A DNA stretch of 54,172 bases from Elysia marginata (lineage: Eukaryota; Mollusca; Gastropoda; Plakobranchidae). Shown here one piece after another: positions 1 through 13,300 of this stretch; within the stretch, counting starts at the first letter, position 1; every line of letters begins with the position of its first letter. Position numbers and translations under genes: made by a program. The DNA is taken from NCBI GenBank assembly GCA_019649035.1, contig BMAT01006721.1, positions 4,178 through 58,349 of the forward strand, read 5' to 3'. The notes under the pieces are model-generated. The model was given only the letters and a program-made list of their open reading frames with translations, was not told where the DNA came from and did not search any database.

Positions 1-689
1 TGACGATAATGTTGGTTAGAAGTTTGTACGTGTAATCCACTTATAACTTGTGGTCTCTCTTTAGATTTGGCCTAGGGGGAGTTTATCTAGAATCAACAAC
101 GGCTTTAGGCTATGCGATATGTGAAGTTTGTACTTCGGAATTTTTTTTTTTTGCGACTTGAAGTAATGGTGTAGGGAACCCCAGTGTAGATCTAGATTAT
201 TTTATTTATCGCGATTGATTGCCTGCTGATATTCTTTTGTTATACATGAATCATGCAGACTATCTGCTCAGCATTAAATTCAATAGTTTAGATAGAGATG
301 AGAAGCTTGCCATAAAAAGACTTGGTCCACACCAGCCCAAAAACTTTGTGTTGTGTATAAAACATGGAAAACAAAAAAGGTCATTTCAGAATTATTGGAA
401 CGATCGTTTTTCGTGGCTCACAGTGAGTATCGAACGAAAATGTTTATTTAGTTTTAATTGCTTGTTGTTTGGTGACGGCACTTCTGAAAGTCCATGGACT
501 GGGAAAGGCTTTACAAATCTAAAAAATTTTTACGTTATATGTCACGAAGTGGTTAAATTGCTAATAAGCATAACACATGTACGCATGGATCGTATCATTG
601 GAATTTAACCTTCCTTAGTTTTTTTAATCAGCCGCAAGAAACATTTATGTAATTATTTTGACCACCGAAATATGTAAAAGGATCAGCCT
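1..689. other. No recognised feature
   Basis: AT-rich sequence. A 129-codon open frame at 219-608 has no recognisable domain and uses a non-ATG start, so it is not called as a gene. Confidence 0.5.
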
Positions 690-3130
690 CCCCAATCAAA
701 CTGGTCAGCCGACGCCCTTGGAGAGCACTAAAGATGACATAAGTGTCTTGGCCACATCAGTAGTTAGGTAATTACGAATCGATGCTATATTTTTTATTTG
801 GTAGTACATACTCCTGCATAAGGTATTTACTTGTGGTGTCATGGAAAGCTCATCATCCATAATGACGCCAAGATTTTTCACCATCTTACTCGAAGCAATT
901 TCAAAACCGTTTACAGTGATGCTACTTTTATCCAGATTTGAAATTATATTTTTGTGGCCGATTATCATAAGTTCTGTTTTTTTTATCATTTATCTTCAGC
1001 ATATTATGTGACATCCATTTCTTGACTTCTTTGATGCAAGTTTCAACTCGACTGAGAGATTCTTTTACATTTTGGTCATTACATTCAACATACAATTGAG
1101 TATCGTCTGCGTACATGTGGAAAAGCATATTATGTTTTACAAAGCTATCTGACGAAGGCTGAGTATACATAGTAAATAGAATGGGACCGAGAAACGACCC
1201 CTGAGGAACGCCAAACTTCAACAATGTCCAGTCTGATGTTTCGGAACCACATTTAACTGCTTGAAATCGATTTGAGAGATAGGAATCGAACCAGCGCAGT
1301 GCCATTCCGGATATGCCATACATATTATGCAATCTTGAAAACAATATCTTATGGTCGATTGTGTCGAAGGCCGCGGACAGGTCAAGCAAAGCAAGGGGGC
1401 AGATACTTTTCTTATCTGCCATACGCAGTAGATCATTTGATACTTTAATCAAGGCTGTCTCCGTGCTATGATTTGACCTGTATGCAGATTGAAATCCATT
1501 TTTCAGACCATATTTATCTAAATGAGCCAAGAGTTGTTGAGCCACAAGTTTTTCTAATACCTTCGACAGAAAAGGAAGGTTTGACACACTGGTCTAAAAT
1601 TTTTTTAATCGCTTTCATCAAGATTTGGCTTTTTCAACATGGGGTTTACAAGGGCTTTCTTAAACTCTTCCGGAACGGCACCACTCTGAAGGGACTGGTT
1701 AAATATAGACGTGATATAAGAAAGAACACAAGGAATTTTCACACATTTCTTGAGAAGATCGGCCGGGATAGGATCCAGATCACATGATTTGCTTGCAAAA
1801 GTTCTAATTGTCTTTTCAACTAATGTTTCTATTATAGCTGTAAAATGTTCGAGTTTTTTTCCTTCAAAGCTAGGATCTGGAAGCGGGTTGTTTGTTTGCT
1901 GACACTCGAGATCTTCTCGAATCTTTGTGATTTTTGAATCAAAGAAAGTCGAAAACTTATTGCAGAGTTCATTATCGCCGTTTAGTTTGTGTTTGGTTTT
2001 ACCCAAGAGTTGGTCTGTTAGACTGAAAAGCTTCTTGCACGTTTTTGTTGTACTAAATTTAGCTAAATGAAATCTTTTCTTTGCATTCTTCACTAGATTG
2101 TTCACTTTCTTCCGAGCCGCAATGAAAATTTGTTTATGGATCTGTAAACCGGACTTGAGCCATACTCTCTCTGCCGAGCGCCGTTCTTGTTTGGCCGCCT
2201 GGATGTTGTCATCAAACCACGGTGAATAGCGGCGGTGCGGAATAGTCCGTTTGGTAAGAGGTGCATTTTCATCAAGAGTTCTTGAAAGAATGTTATTGAA
2301 ATCCTGAATGTTAGAGCCTGGGCACTTTTGAAGACTGGTGCTAATGTCTTGTTCGAACAATTTAAAATCGATGTTTTTCAGTCTCCTTGATTGCACTGTG
2401 TTTTTACCTCGTTTTGGTTTGTCTAAGTCTAACAGGCATGTTATAAAATAGTCGTCTGAAATACAGAGGTTGTTTACCGTTGAGCTTTTTATGTACTTGA
2501 AGTTCAAGGGTGTAACAACCCAGTCCAAAATATGACCTTTATCGTGGGTAGCCGTTTCAATCAATTGTATTAAGTCAAGTTCGAGGAGTGTTGCTTTGAG
2601 CTTATTTGCTTCTGTAGAATTATCACAGTCATAATGGAAATTTATGTCGTCAAGAAATATAAAATTCGACATGGTTGAGTGTATCCTGGAAAACATTGTT
2701 TGTATCTCTTCTACCGCTTTCATAGTTGAAAGTTCGTTTGTTTTAGATGGTGGTGGTCTATAGACACAGAAAATATTGAGCGACAGAGATTTTTCTTGGA
2801 TTGTAATCTGGACGGCTTCAAATGTCGTTGTATTTTCATTTTCGTATCTTTTACATACACATGTTTTGGAGTCCTTGTAAACAAACGCCACGCCTCCTCC
2901 TTTTCTATTACGAGGGAAAGATTTCACTACATAACCGGGAATAGCTAGCACAGCGTCACTATCTCTTTCACTAAGCCAGGTTTCGCTCAGACACAGCAAA
3001 TCAAGATTTATTTTCCGTGATTCGATCTTTCAGGTCCTCTGTTTTGTTATTAATGGATCTACTATTTAAATAACCGACAATGAAATGTTGATCACTTTTG
3101 TTTTGTCTGTTTACTAGGGGTATTTTGACG
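690..3130 (-). mobile_element. Decayed L2-like (CR1 superfamily) LINE
   Basis: On the minus strand, 2999-1605 encodes an apurinic-type endonuclease (LCLSETWLSERDSDAVLAIP, then KGGGVAFVYKDS), 1587-928 the reverse transcriptase ([34 protein letters not shown], catalytic YADDTQLY) and 989-705 its C-terminal part (ASIRNYLTTDVAKTLMSSLV). Frame breaks occur near 1600, near 980 and just upstream of 2999, where RSINNKTEDLKDRITENK can be read in another frame. The element is also cut at its 3' end near 705. FTMYTQP and the YADDTQLY context are typical of the L2 clade. It is inactive. Confidence 0.9.
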
Positions 3131-3352
3131 AGGTTATGTTTGTTGACATCTGTAGCACAGTGATTATTGTTTATACCAGTCAGTGTGCAAATGCTTATTA
3201 GATGTAAGGAAAAATAGGAATTTATTCCAATACATCTGGACGAAGAGTCTCAAGTGGTAAATTTAATCCTTGATAAAGAGATCAACAGTAGTGTTAGACA
3301 AGAGGGCGTTTATAATACCAACCTACACCAATATATGGCGCCGCGAGATTCC

Positions 3353-4047
3353 TATGGTCACGGGTATTTGCGTCTGTGTCGGGGCATTGACTATACCACA
3401 GACTTCAACCTATACATTGTAAATAGCTAGCTGCTCGCAGCGGGCGAAAAAGCGGGCAGGCGAGAAGCCATACCAACTTGTGTCAAGTCGGTACAGGATG
3501 CAGAATGTATGCGTCGTCGGAGCTCTTTCACTCCTATTCAAATCATTAGAAAAACACAACAAGAAAATTTATTTACATAGGGTTTGTCTAGCGCTTTCAG
3601 AGAGAGGGAAATGAGTATGATTAACTTAAGGTTTGTTAGGCGCTTGGAGAGAGAGGAAAATTAATGTCTAAAGTTTGACTGGTGAGGGGAGAGCTTGGAA
3701 AGCTTAAGTTCTAATAATATGTTACCTGATCTTGTTTGTATTTTAATTAAACATTATATTTTTACTCTGTAGAGTCATTAATTTTTAACAATTAGTACCG
3801 GTAAATCTGTACACAAAGTTTACATAACTGATACTCACTCGCAAATATTACTCATTACCATTTTCTAAGTAGGCCTATTTTGTTTGCGGTTTATTGTCAC
3901 TTCTGTTCTCTATTTTAACAGTAACAAACGGCCGGTTTTCTCTAGTAGTGTTTCAGGGTTGTGATTTTATGTGCTTATATGATAATTCTTAATTATGAAA
4001 AAGATTATTTAGTAAGATTAGTTGTGTTACTATTATTAAGAATATAT

Positions 4048-4093
<46 letters not shown>

Positions 4094-4625
4094 ATATATA
4101 AATGTATGCTAAGATAACAGATTCATATGCTAGATGATTTATTACGTTTTCGAATATGTACATCATTGTAACGTTTCGTTTGTTTCTGGTAGTGCAGAGA
4201 CTAACTTTCTTGACGACAGAACAAAAAAAATGTTACTTCGAATCTTACATTATCTTTGCTCTTCTGATATGAACTTGGAGTTGTACTAAGACTGTATCTC
4301 CCTCCCCTCTCTCCATTTGCTTTTCCTTTTACCTTAATTCCACGCACTGGTATATATTAAATGTCCATCCTGTCCGCACCTCTTCATTTACCGTTCTATG
4401 AGTATGACGCTTTCCTTTCAAGCTTAATTTTTTTTACTATAAGTAGCCCGACCTTGGGTAAGCGAAGCGAGACCTAGCCTAGGCTTGACACAAGTTATGG
4501 CGGAACCTCTCGTTTGCTCTGCGCCCACTGCTGTCAATGGTAAAACATCGCCTGCGAGCGATCTAGCTATTTATAGATTGAAGTCTGTGAACTATACTTA
4601 TTCGCTGTGCCCCGTGATCCACCGT
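3353..4625. mobile_element. Element with long imperfect inverted repeats (about 140 bp arms)
   Basis: Left arm 3353-3490 and right arm about 4481-4625 are inverted copies. Shared words include the CAGACTTCAA / TTGAAGTCTG pair, AAATAGCTAG / CTAGCTATTT, CTTGTGTCAAG / CTTGACACAAG and a TCACGGG / CCCGTGA pair. About 990 bp of interior separates them and includes a (TA)n tract. No transposase was seen. Likely a non-autonomous DNA transposon or foldback element. Exact ends and target duplication were not fixed. Confidence 0.6.
4049..4101. repeat. (TA)n microsatellite
   Basis: Alternating TA with two interruptions, able to form cruciform hairpins, in the interior of the inverted-repeat element. Confidence 0.9.
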
Positions 4626-4639
4626 ACCCCCTAATTCTG

Positions 4640-5990
4640 TTGACAAACCCTGTGTCTGCTCAGGGAGAAAAGAAAAACCAAACGACCCTGACACCGGAGT
4701 AGATGGAAGCAACTGAAACAAGCAATCTCACGATTGAATCCCTGGACTTTGAAGTATCTGGAGTAATTGATATGAACCAAGAATCTGAAGATGTACCTGG
4801 TATGGAAAAAAGAATTCCCATGTGAACTTAGTGAGACTCCTGAACATTTTGAGCCTATCACAAAAGAGAAAAGCCAAACTGTGTCAAAGATGGTTTTCGA
4901 CAGAGTTGAGCAGCAGTTATGTACAACTAAAAAAGAATGGTTGTTCACAGACTGTAAAAGTTTAACTACGATATCTCCAAAATGCTTGTTATTCTTTGGA
5001 AGTTCTTTAGAGGGAAACATGCACCTGCAACTAATGGCAATGAGGGAGATGCTGCCATTTCTAGCAGCCTTCGATTTGAATCTGCAAACCAACGAGGTAA
5101 AGATTAATGTTAGATTCCGGAAATTATGCAAGTTCTTCCTTTGGACCATAATGAAAATTATGAACGGTTCTGTAGTGGACACTTCATGATCAGACGAAGT
5201 ACACACACAATTTAACAGATTTTGGGCTGGAATTTCTCCCGATCTTGTTCTAGCATTTCCTAATGAGAAGTGTGGGTGACTTTACACGTAGCCATAGCTT
5301 TGATGTGTCATCTGGCACTCAGTAGTTACTATCGATGCCTCCGTGTTCTAAAGTTAACTGTACCATGCAAGAATTTATCAACGCTCAGCATGACACGTGA
5401 GCAATATAAGGAGACACACAGGATCATTATAGTCCTGCCACAATAAAGACGCTGAGGTCATCTTACAGTCCTTAATCGTCATAGAGCCTTTCGGTACTGA
5501 CACTTCTATACGAAGCATTTCCACAGGGCTTACATTGACGAGACTGTGACTCCAGAAAATGCACAAAAGGTTGGTAAACAAATTATTGGAGGGATTGTTT
5601 AAACCGTTGTGTAGGATTACTCTTTCAAAATATAAGACCATGAACTATAAACACAAAGCAAACCGCACAACTTGATGGTGAATCACAGCAGCAAGAGCCA
5701 CCTCTATAGACAGCAACAATGTTTTCAAATTTGAATTTCATAAGTTACCAGTCTGCACTCTTTGACAGATATGGACTCCTATGGGATCCTGAATAGGCAG
5801 CTCTTGCTGGTGTTGTACCCCATGGAACATAGCAAAAGGGCCCTATCATGGTGACCCAAATGCTCAAGGCAGTTTACGCTCTGTTGGAGCAGCAACTAGT
5901 GATAGATGGAGTTTCCCTTTTTGATCGATTAGCCTGGCCACGCGGGCTCAACTTTTGAGGAAATCTGCCCAATATGCACTGGCTGTAGAG
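4640..5990 (+). pseudogene. Unrecognised decayed coding remnant, probably transposon-derived
   Basis: An open frame at 4791-5189 (ending MKIMNGSVVDTS) and short coding-like stretches near 5840-5940 (ALLEQQLVIDGVSLFDR) have plausible codon use but are broken by stops. I recognise no domain. The position beside an inverted-repeat element suggests a decayed transposon gene. A host pseudogene is possible. Confidence 0.3.
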
Positions 5991-7231
5991 GCATCGACTA
6001 CTCTAATATATCAGGGATGTTATTGGGAGGAATATTGAAGGAAGACTGAAATACTATTTCTGTAAATGTGCATCTATGGGAAAGATTGGGATCACATACC
6101 ATTTTTCTATGGTTGGGCTTCATATTTATTTGATGTAGGAAGTTATTGCATCTCCCTAGAGACATTAGGCCTATCATTCTGCTTTGAAAGTTGAATCGTT
6201 TGCCTTTTAAAGGATACTCAACTGTAAAAGGTTCTAAGTACAGATGTTTTCTTATGGGAAAATATTACATAGGCCTACCTGTGATATTCTTTTTTTTTTA
6301 AAATAAAAATAATTACCTTTCTAATACTTTGCAAATATCAAAGTTCATGATAACGTTCTGAGATATTCGCATTGAAATGCAAGTTTCATAAAATTATGTT
6401 TGGTCCAAAAAGTAAATATTCATCATGGTATTTTGCTCTTAAATTTCAACGAATGGCATGTGGCAACATATTTACGGCCAGTGCGATTTCGAATGGCACA
6501 TGGGCCTATGATACTATCATTCTGCTTTGCAAGTTGTATTTCTTATTGTAGAGAGTAGAGTAGGTTCTGAGAACAGTTGTTTTATGATAAATAGGGTTGC
6601 GGTACCGGTGACTTTTGCAGTTTTTTAAAAATCACTTCTATGTAGGCCTATACAAATTAATTACCTTGCAAATTATTTCATTGTGAATTCTCAAAACCTT
6701 TCCAAAGATAGGCAAAATGCAAAACATAATTCTAATAAAACCACAAAGAAAAATCTAGATTCTATATTTTCATAATCTTGTTGCACATTCCAACTTCCAA
6801 GCTTATTTCCTACTAGCCTAACATAGTTACTAAAAATAAACTGTCCTACCACAGTTTCGCTCCTAAAAGCAGGAGAGTAGAATTTGCATTTTTGTTTTGT
6901 TTCAAATCACACACAGATGACAGTGATGTTGCCTGCCAATTGCTAAAAAGTTAGACATCTAGATCTATCCAGATCTTCATCGGCCGTCTTTGTCTAGATC
7001 TGGAACTAGAATTTAGATTAGATCTACTTGATTCCTCTCATAGATCTATATCTAGATCTATAGATCTAAAGTCTTTGAAGATAAAAAGTATTGAACGTTG
7101 TTCTCGCCTTGTACAATTGTAGAATAATGACTAATCATGAAGTCCAATTTAACCTATTGAGTGGTAGAGTCTAGATCTAGATCTAGAAATCTATTGAATC
7201 TAGATCAGCATTAGGCCTATCACTACAAACT
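5991..7231. other. 5' flank of the vinculin-like gene
   Basis: AT-rich with no coding frame. From 6955 to 7205 the words TAGATC and CTAGATCT recur many times. No TATA box, initiator or 5' UTR exon border could be assigned with confidence. Confidence 0.4.
6955..7205. repeat. TCTAGATC-rich island
   Basis: Dense, interrupted repeats of TCTAGATC/GATCTAGA, ending about 30 bp before the start codon at 7232. Similar islands occur at 12825-13180, 16260-16350 and 20160-20420. Confidence 0.7.
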
Positions 7232-7312
7232 ATGGATGTGTCCCATGGCCTTATTGCGAAGTTGGTGAAATGCAAATCTATAAAGAACGCTCTTACTCCA
7301 ATTTCATCGCAG
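7232..7312 (+). CDS. Exon 1: start codon and first helix of the vinculin-like protein
   Basis: 27 codons, too short for an ordinary ORF scan. The start has A at -3 and G at +4, a strong initiation context. The residues [13 protein letters not shown] line up with the first helix of vinculin and alpha-catenin (pattern T-[KR]-[ST]-[IV]-E-x-[IL]-L-x-P-[IVL]). The donor GTAAGG follows, in phase 0. The next exon continues the same helix with [11 protein letters not shown]. No 5' UTR exon or promoter could be fixed. An earlier non-coding exon is possible. Confidence 0.8.
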
Positions 7313-10300
7313 GTAAGGAAATGGGCTTTGCCTCTTTAAATCTAGCATTACTATCGAAAGTGTTGTGCTCCTTACTGTGTCGTTAGATTTAATTTCTATA
7401 GAGCAGTTTTGCTGTGTATTGCAGTCTAGACCTTTTAAATAAAAAATAACCTTAATTTTTAAGGCTTTTATAAAAAATTAGTTTTTATTTCAGGATGTTC
7501 ATGTTGTTATTTGACGCATATTTATAGTGCCAAGCTTCATTGACGCATGCTGGGAGAATTTATAACGCTCATTGTTATTCTTGTATCCTGCGTGAAAGTC
7601 CCTTGGCCTAGACTACCTTGGTTCCCCATTGGAAATTTTTAAAAAGTCAACTCTTGCTTTCAAAAAAACTAAAAGTCAACACATTTTTCGATCCCGAGGT
7701 GTTGACTTGAAATCAGGATTCCACTGTACACAGTACTGTGTGTACGGCCTATCATATTAGTTTGAATTAATTTTAATTTTATGAATTTTTAAGTTAAGTT
7801 CTTTTTCAAAATTTGAGTTTAAATTCTACTCCTCTTAATATTTTGTGTAGGCCTAGATCTACGTTTACAATTTGTAAACTGGTATTGGGCCAGTTTTGCG
7901 TGACAATTGATTTAGAGTGCTATTACTTTTCTGAAGAGGTCTGAAAAACCTTAGAACAAAATCATGAGTTTGTTTTCTGTCATTTGGTGTTCATGTTAAC
8001 CCATTCTTGTGGCATGTTGCCTGCATGTTTTGTGTTTTGATCTGAAATATTCGTTTGAAAAAGTGTGTACGTGTCATCGTATGTAGCCTATGTACAAGTG
8101 GGATGTTCCTGTGCAGTCTTTTACTTTAGCAGATTTACAACTCTAGTCTGTTTCAAGCTACATAGTTTTTTTAAAGAGTTCCTCCCTCTGTCTTTTTTTT
8201 TTTTCTTATAATTCTCTGCCTTACATATAAAGTTGCTTTAAATTTCAAGTGATACATCTCAGTCATAGTATGACTCTATGAGTAAAAAACACAAAGAATT
8301 GAAAAAGAATGTTCAGCCACAACAGAGTTGAGTTCGTGTCATTTGAACCTTGATAATTTGAGTAAATGCAGTCAGTCTAGATATTTCGAATCAGAATTTG
8401 ACTTTTATAATGTAGGCCCCTACCTCAGTACCTGTAGTTAAATAGTTCTAGTATACTATACACTGTTAGTGTTAGAACACGAAAGCATCAAAATTATAGT
8501 TTGATTTAAAAGAGCACAAGCGTACATACTATAGTGCTAAGTCCTCCCCAAAGGGGGGGGGGGGTACGGTGGCCTACAGACTGTAATCAATGTTCGTGTT
8601 GAGCCACACCCGAAATACTGCTGAACATGCTCTCTTGAGTTAAGAAGATGCATTGGTTGGTTATATCTAAATCTAAAAGCCTACAGTTGTAAATTTATGC
8701 ATTTAATTTCAAGTACTTCATGGAGTTGTTAAGATTGATGCTCCTCTCATAATTTCAAAAGACGCACCTGGATTTGATGGTAAAAGTCTGAACGCTGTTT
8801 TAATTATGTACAAGGTTCTTTCTAGAATTTAGAGGATGCATTGGTTGAAAAAACTAAAAGCCTACATCTGTTTTGATTACTTGTTGCTTTTCTCTTCAAT
8901 TCAGATGATACATTGATTGGTTAAAACGTGCAACTGTTTTTTAAAATTTTTGCTCCCCTCTTGAGTTCTGAAGATAGAATACAATAGGTATATATATATA
9001 ATATAGAGCCTATGTCATGTTACAATCTATTCCTGTATCTAGGACTGACTCATCTGTGTACTACTACTAGGCATACTGACCTCAGTTTGGAAATTTAAAT
9101 AAAAGAAGTCCTAGATGTAGGTACAGTCATGGGCAGTCTCTAGTCTATTTTTAACTTTATGAATTGATCTAGTTTAGCGCTGAAACTTATGCATCTACCA
9201 TACATCTATCTAGAATCAGGAATATTGCATGATTCTTGCGCTGCTTGCTTTACAATTACATTCATAAAATGCTTACAATTTTTTTTCAATTGATTGGCAT
9301 TTTCTTATTTGGTGTGGATGTCAGAAGCAAAACTGTGCCCAATTTATCGATAAAAGGAACTGCTATTTTGTTTGAATAAAAATTGAAGTTCAAGATGATT
9401 ATCTTTGCAATAATGCATTGCATGCTGTGATAGTTGCAGTTTTTAGGTGGAGAATGAAAAATCAAAATGGAACTGAGTTTTGGGCGATAATCTTCTCGCC
9501 TGAAAGCTAAATTATGTACCATGTTCTATTCTTATTTAGCATGCTATTTCAGAAACGTGTAAACCCACTTTAAGTTCTAAAGACTCTAAAAACTAAAATT
9601 TTAATTATAAACCAAAATACATAGTATTTTTCTTATTTCTCAATTATTCAAGTTTACCCATTTTTTAAAAAGTTTGATTATAATCAGGCTAACATACAAG
9701 TGCATCATAAATTGACGGGTGAGTTTTAAATAGTGTAACTGTAAGTGGGGGTCTAAAACTAGCATGATTTAATCATTAATGTAAGTTATTTTGTCTTTTC
9801 CTTTCCTGTCTTTTCATCCTAGAATGTTCAAAATCTGACTGTTTTGTTTATAATTTTAAGGTCTCCTTACTCATCATCATTGTGGAGCAACAAGATCACA
9901 CAGCACTCGCCAACAAAGCAGATCTTACCACTCTCCCTGCTGGCTCGTCAGTGCTTGATGTCACTTCCTGTGCGGCCCAGTTGGCGGATGCTGTGGAAAA
10001 TCTTGTGAAAGCTGGAGAGAGACAGGGCCAGAGCTCTAAAGATGAGGTGAGAATTGAGAATCGTTTAATCATCTTTTGGCTAGCTTGGTGGAAAAACTGG
10101 ACAAAGCATCATCCAACTTTGGAGATTAGTATTCAGAAAACCAAGATTATGACCAATAGCAAAGAGTCATCAAAGAAAGAAATAAAGTTCAACAGTCAAA
10201 TACTTGAAATTGTTACAAAATTCAAATAACTAGGCTCAATAATGATAATCTCCGACAAAGGATCAAAGCCTGAAAGACTGTCCAGATTACCCTAGACTAC

Positions 10301-13300
10301 AGCTGCTCTGACCAAACTTAAACCCACCTGGAACAATAATTACATTGCTATCAGCTCTAAGATCATACTGCTACGTTCCCTGGTCATGTCAATTTTTCTC
10401 TATAGTGCCTGTGAGTCATGTATACTGAACGCTGATACTGAAAGAAGAATCAGAGCCATAGAAATGAGGTGCTACAGTACTTGGTATCTCATATAAAGAG
10501 CATATCACAAGACATGCAGCAACCAGCTTGCATCAATCTTCACCTTTATTTTCAATTGGTCTCTCACTACAACATCAACCATACCGTTGTGTTTCAAAGG
10601 GGCAACAACCGTACCAGTGCTGAATCACTGCAGACCAGTCACTCTAACATCAGTGATAATGAAATGCTTTGAGAAATTTGTACTTTCTTACCTCAACTCC
10701 TTTTTAGTACCACCCAACTTTGATCTTTTTCAATTTGCTTACAGGATAAATAGGCCTATTGACGATGCTATGCAACTTTTGCTATGAACACTCACGAAAT
10801 AGTGACCCACTTAGACTAGAGGAAAAAATCATATGCCAGGATTCTGTTTATAGATTATAGTTTGGCTTTTAACACTATCGTTCTGGAAACTTACATACCA
10901 AATTAGTTCAAGATTTACAATTCCCTATCAGCGTCTGTAACTGGGTACTGGACTTTTTACTTAACCGTCTGCAAGTTGTCAGAATTGGCAATATTTTATC
11001 GTCTCTTGCTGTTCTTAATACAGGCACACCTCAAGGCTCTGTTATCTCCCAAGCTATACTCAATTTTTATTTATGACTGTAAAGCAGAATTCCCTGGGTG
11101 TCTTCAAATGAAATTTGAAAGGGACACCACTGTGACGGGATTGGTTGATGATATCAATGAAAATAGTTCTCTAAGACAGATTGAATCAACCATTCAGTGA
11201 TGTAGAAAAAAAATAATTTAAAACTAAATGTGTCAAAAAGCAAATAAACTGGTAATTGATTTTCCACAATTATGATGGTGGCAATGACAAGGACTCAATA
11301 GTCACATTGGTTATCTTCTAAGAGTGAAGCTACGATAGCGATGACGCTGGTCGTAACGCCGATTATGGTGGTAGCGACACCGACGATGATGGTGGTCAAG
11401 ACACCGATGATGACGATGGTGGCGATGATTCAGGTCCACTGTTAGTTTCAATTAGCAAACCAGGTTTGCAGGAACGTGCGGGCCTTCAAGTGCAAGGCCT
11501 TAGGGCTGCGGAAGTATGCGGCCCTGCAAAGCCGACGATCGACCAAAGCCTCGGGACCACACACACAGGTCTCTGTCAGGATACATCCGATGTAGGCTCA
11601 CAGTGTCACAGCAGCACTACCATCAAGACAAACAGCATGGTGCGTCAAGTAGCAGAAACAACAGGGTTTCTCTCTGTTGAGCGGGATGTGTTATATAGAG
11701 AAGTACATGCATTTCTTGTTCAATGTAACAAAGGAGAGAAATGACTGAATAAACTTGAATTGAATTGAAATGAGGAAGTGAGATGAAAAATTGAAAATGC
11801 CATTGGACCACACGCTTGCCTTCTGATCATCATTCGGCAACAGAAACTGAAATGGTATGGGCACACTACTCGCTCATCTGGCGCCAGGCCTTGCCAAGAC
11901 CATCATGCAGGGAACTGTAAATGGAAGCAGAAGAAACACTATGAGGATAACATCAGGAAATGGACAGGACTTTAGCTGAGAAACACCTAACGGATAGCTA
12001 AAGATAGAGAGGAATGGAAAGCTGTTGCTCTCTGTGTAAACCGAACCGTTTTTTTCGTTTCAAAGTTTTCTGTTATTTTGGGACATACATTTTCAATTAA
12101 ATCTTGCTCATCCTGCATAGAATTTCCTCGTACAGTCAAACTCAATAGGATGGTCTCTGGCTCAGTAATTATGTGTACTTTCCCATCACCAATTTGAAGC
12201 AGTGTCTCTGAAAACATGTTGTCTTCAATATTTCTGTGAAGTGCCTCTCTCATGTTGGTACTAAGTTTGTGCAAGGTCACTGAGTTCTATAGAAGAGATT
12301 TTTTTACTCAGGTGTCTACCACGTTGGCTTTTGTACCATTAGGAACAACAGACAGTATCTGCCTGAAATCTCTGCACACTTATGTTGGAAGACCTCCCAG
12401 AACGTCTTGGGAGCACATCCAAATTTACCTCACCGTTTGTACAGCACATTGCTTTGCTCTCTTTGGGAAAGTTAGTGTCCTGGCAATATTGCCACTGCAC
12501 TGGCATCACACCCAGGTGGCATTCATTACAAAATGTCTGTGGCACATATATATGTGAATGATTACGGAAGAGTCCTTAAATCCAGCTGTGGTTGTGGTGG
12601 GCCATTGGCTGGCTGGGGTGGTGGATGATCGTTAATTTAGCTGCGGTGTTTGTTGGTAGTTGTGTGGTTCTGTTTGGTCATTACTTGGCTGCGGAGGTGG
12701 TTAGCCGATATCTGGCTGCCTTTGTTGTGGTTGGCCATTGCCACTATCTACCGGAGGTAATAGTTGGCTGTTTGCTAACTGCGGTGGTGCTGGCGTTTGG
12801 CAAATAGAGTTATGCATTTCCTGGGCATTCTAGATCTATAGAAAATTAAAAAAATAAAATCGTAGATCTAGGATTTGACTGATATATTTTATGAACAAGA
12901 TCTAGATCTAGATTTTAGATTAATCTAGATATATCTATGCCTATTTCTAGATTTAAATAAAATGATGCTGTATGGTGGCATTCTTTGTTTCAGATTGAAT
13001 ATTGATATAACCTATATTTAGTTTCATTTTTCTAAAGTCTTGATGTATTCATAGCTCTAGATCATCTAGATCTAGATATTTTAGTTTAAAGTTAGAGGAC
13101 GATTTTATTTGTTTTATGTTTTTTGAAGGTTTTGGGATTTATTTGAATTAGCAGATGAATTCAGATCTAGATCATAGCAAATCCTAAAGATAAACACTTT
13201 AACGTTTAAGAACTTCCAGAATTGAAGTACAACAATGCCATGTTGGCTCAGTAACTTCGTCTTTGTCTCTGTTGATTATAAATAGAATTGCAGGAGTTGT

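Noticed and set aside
4631-5206. 191-codon minus-strand ORF
   Set aside because: It overlaps an equally open plus-strand frame and has no recognised domain. Neither could be called a gene with confidence.
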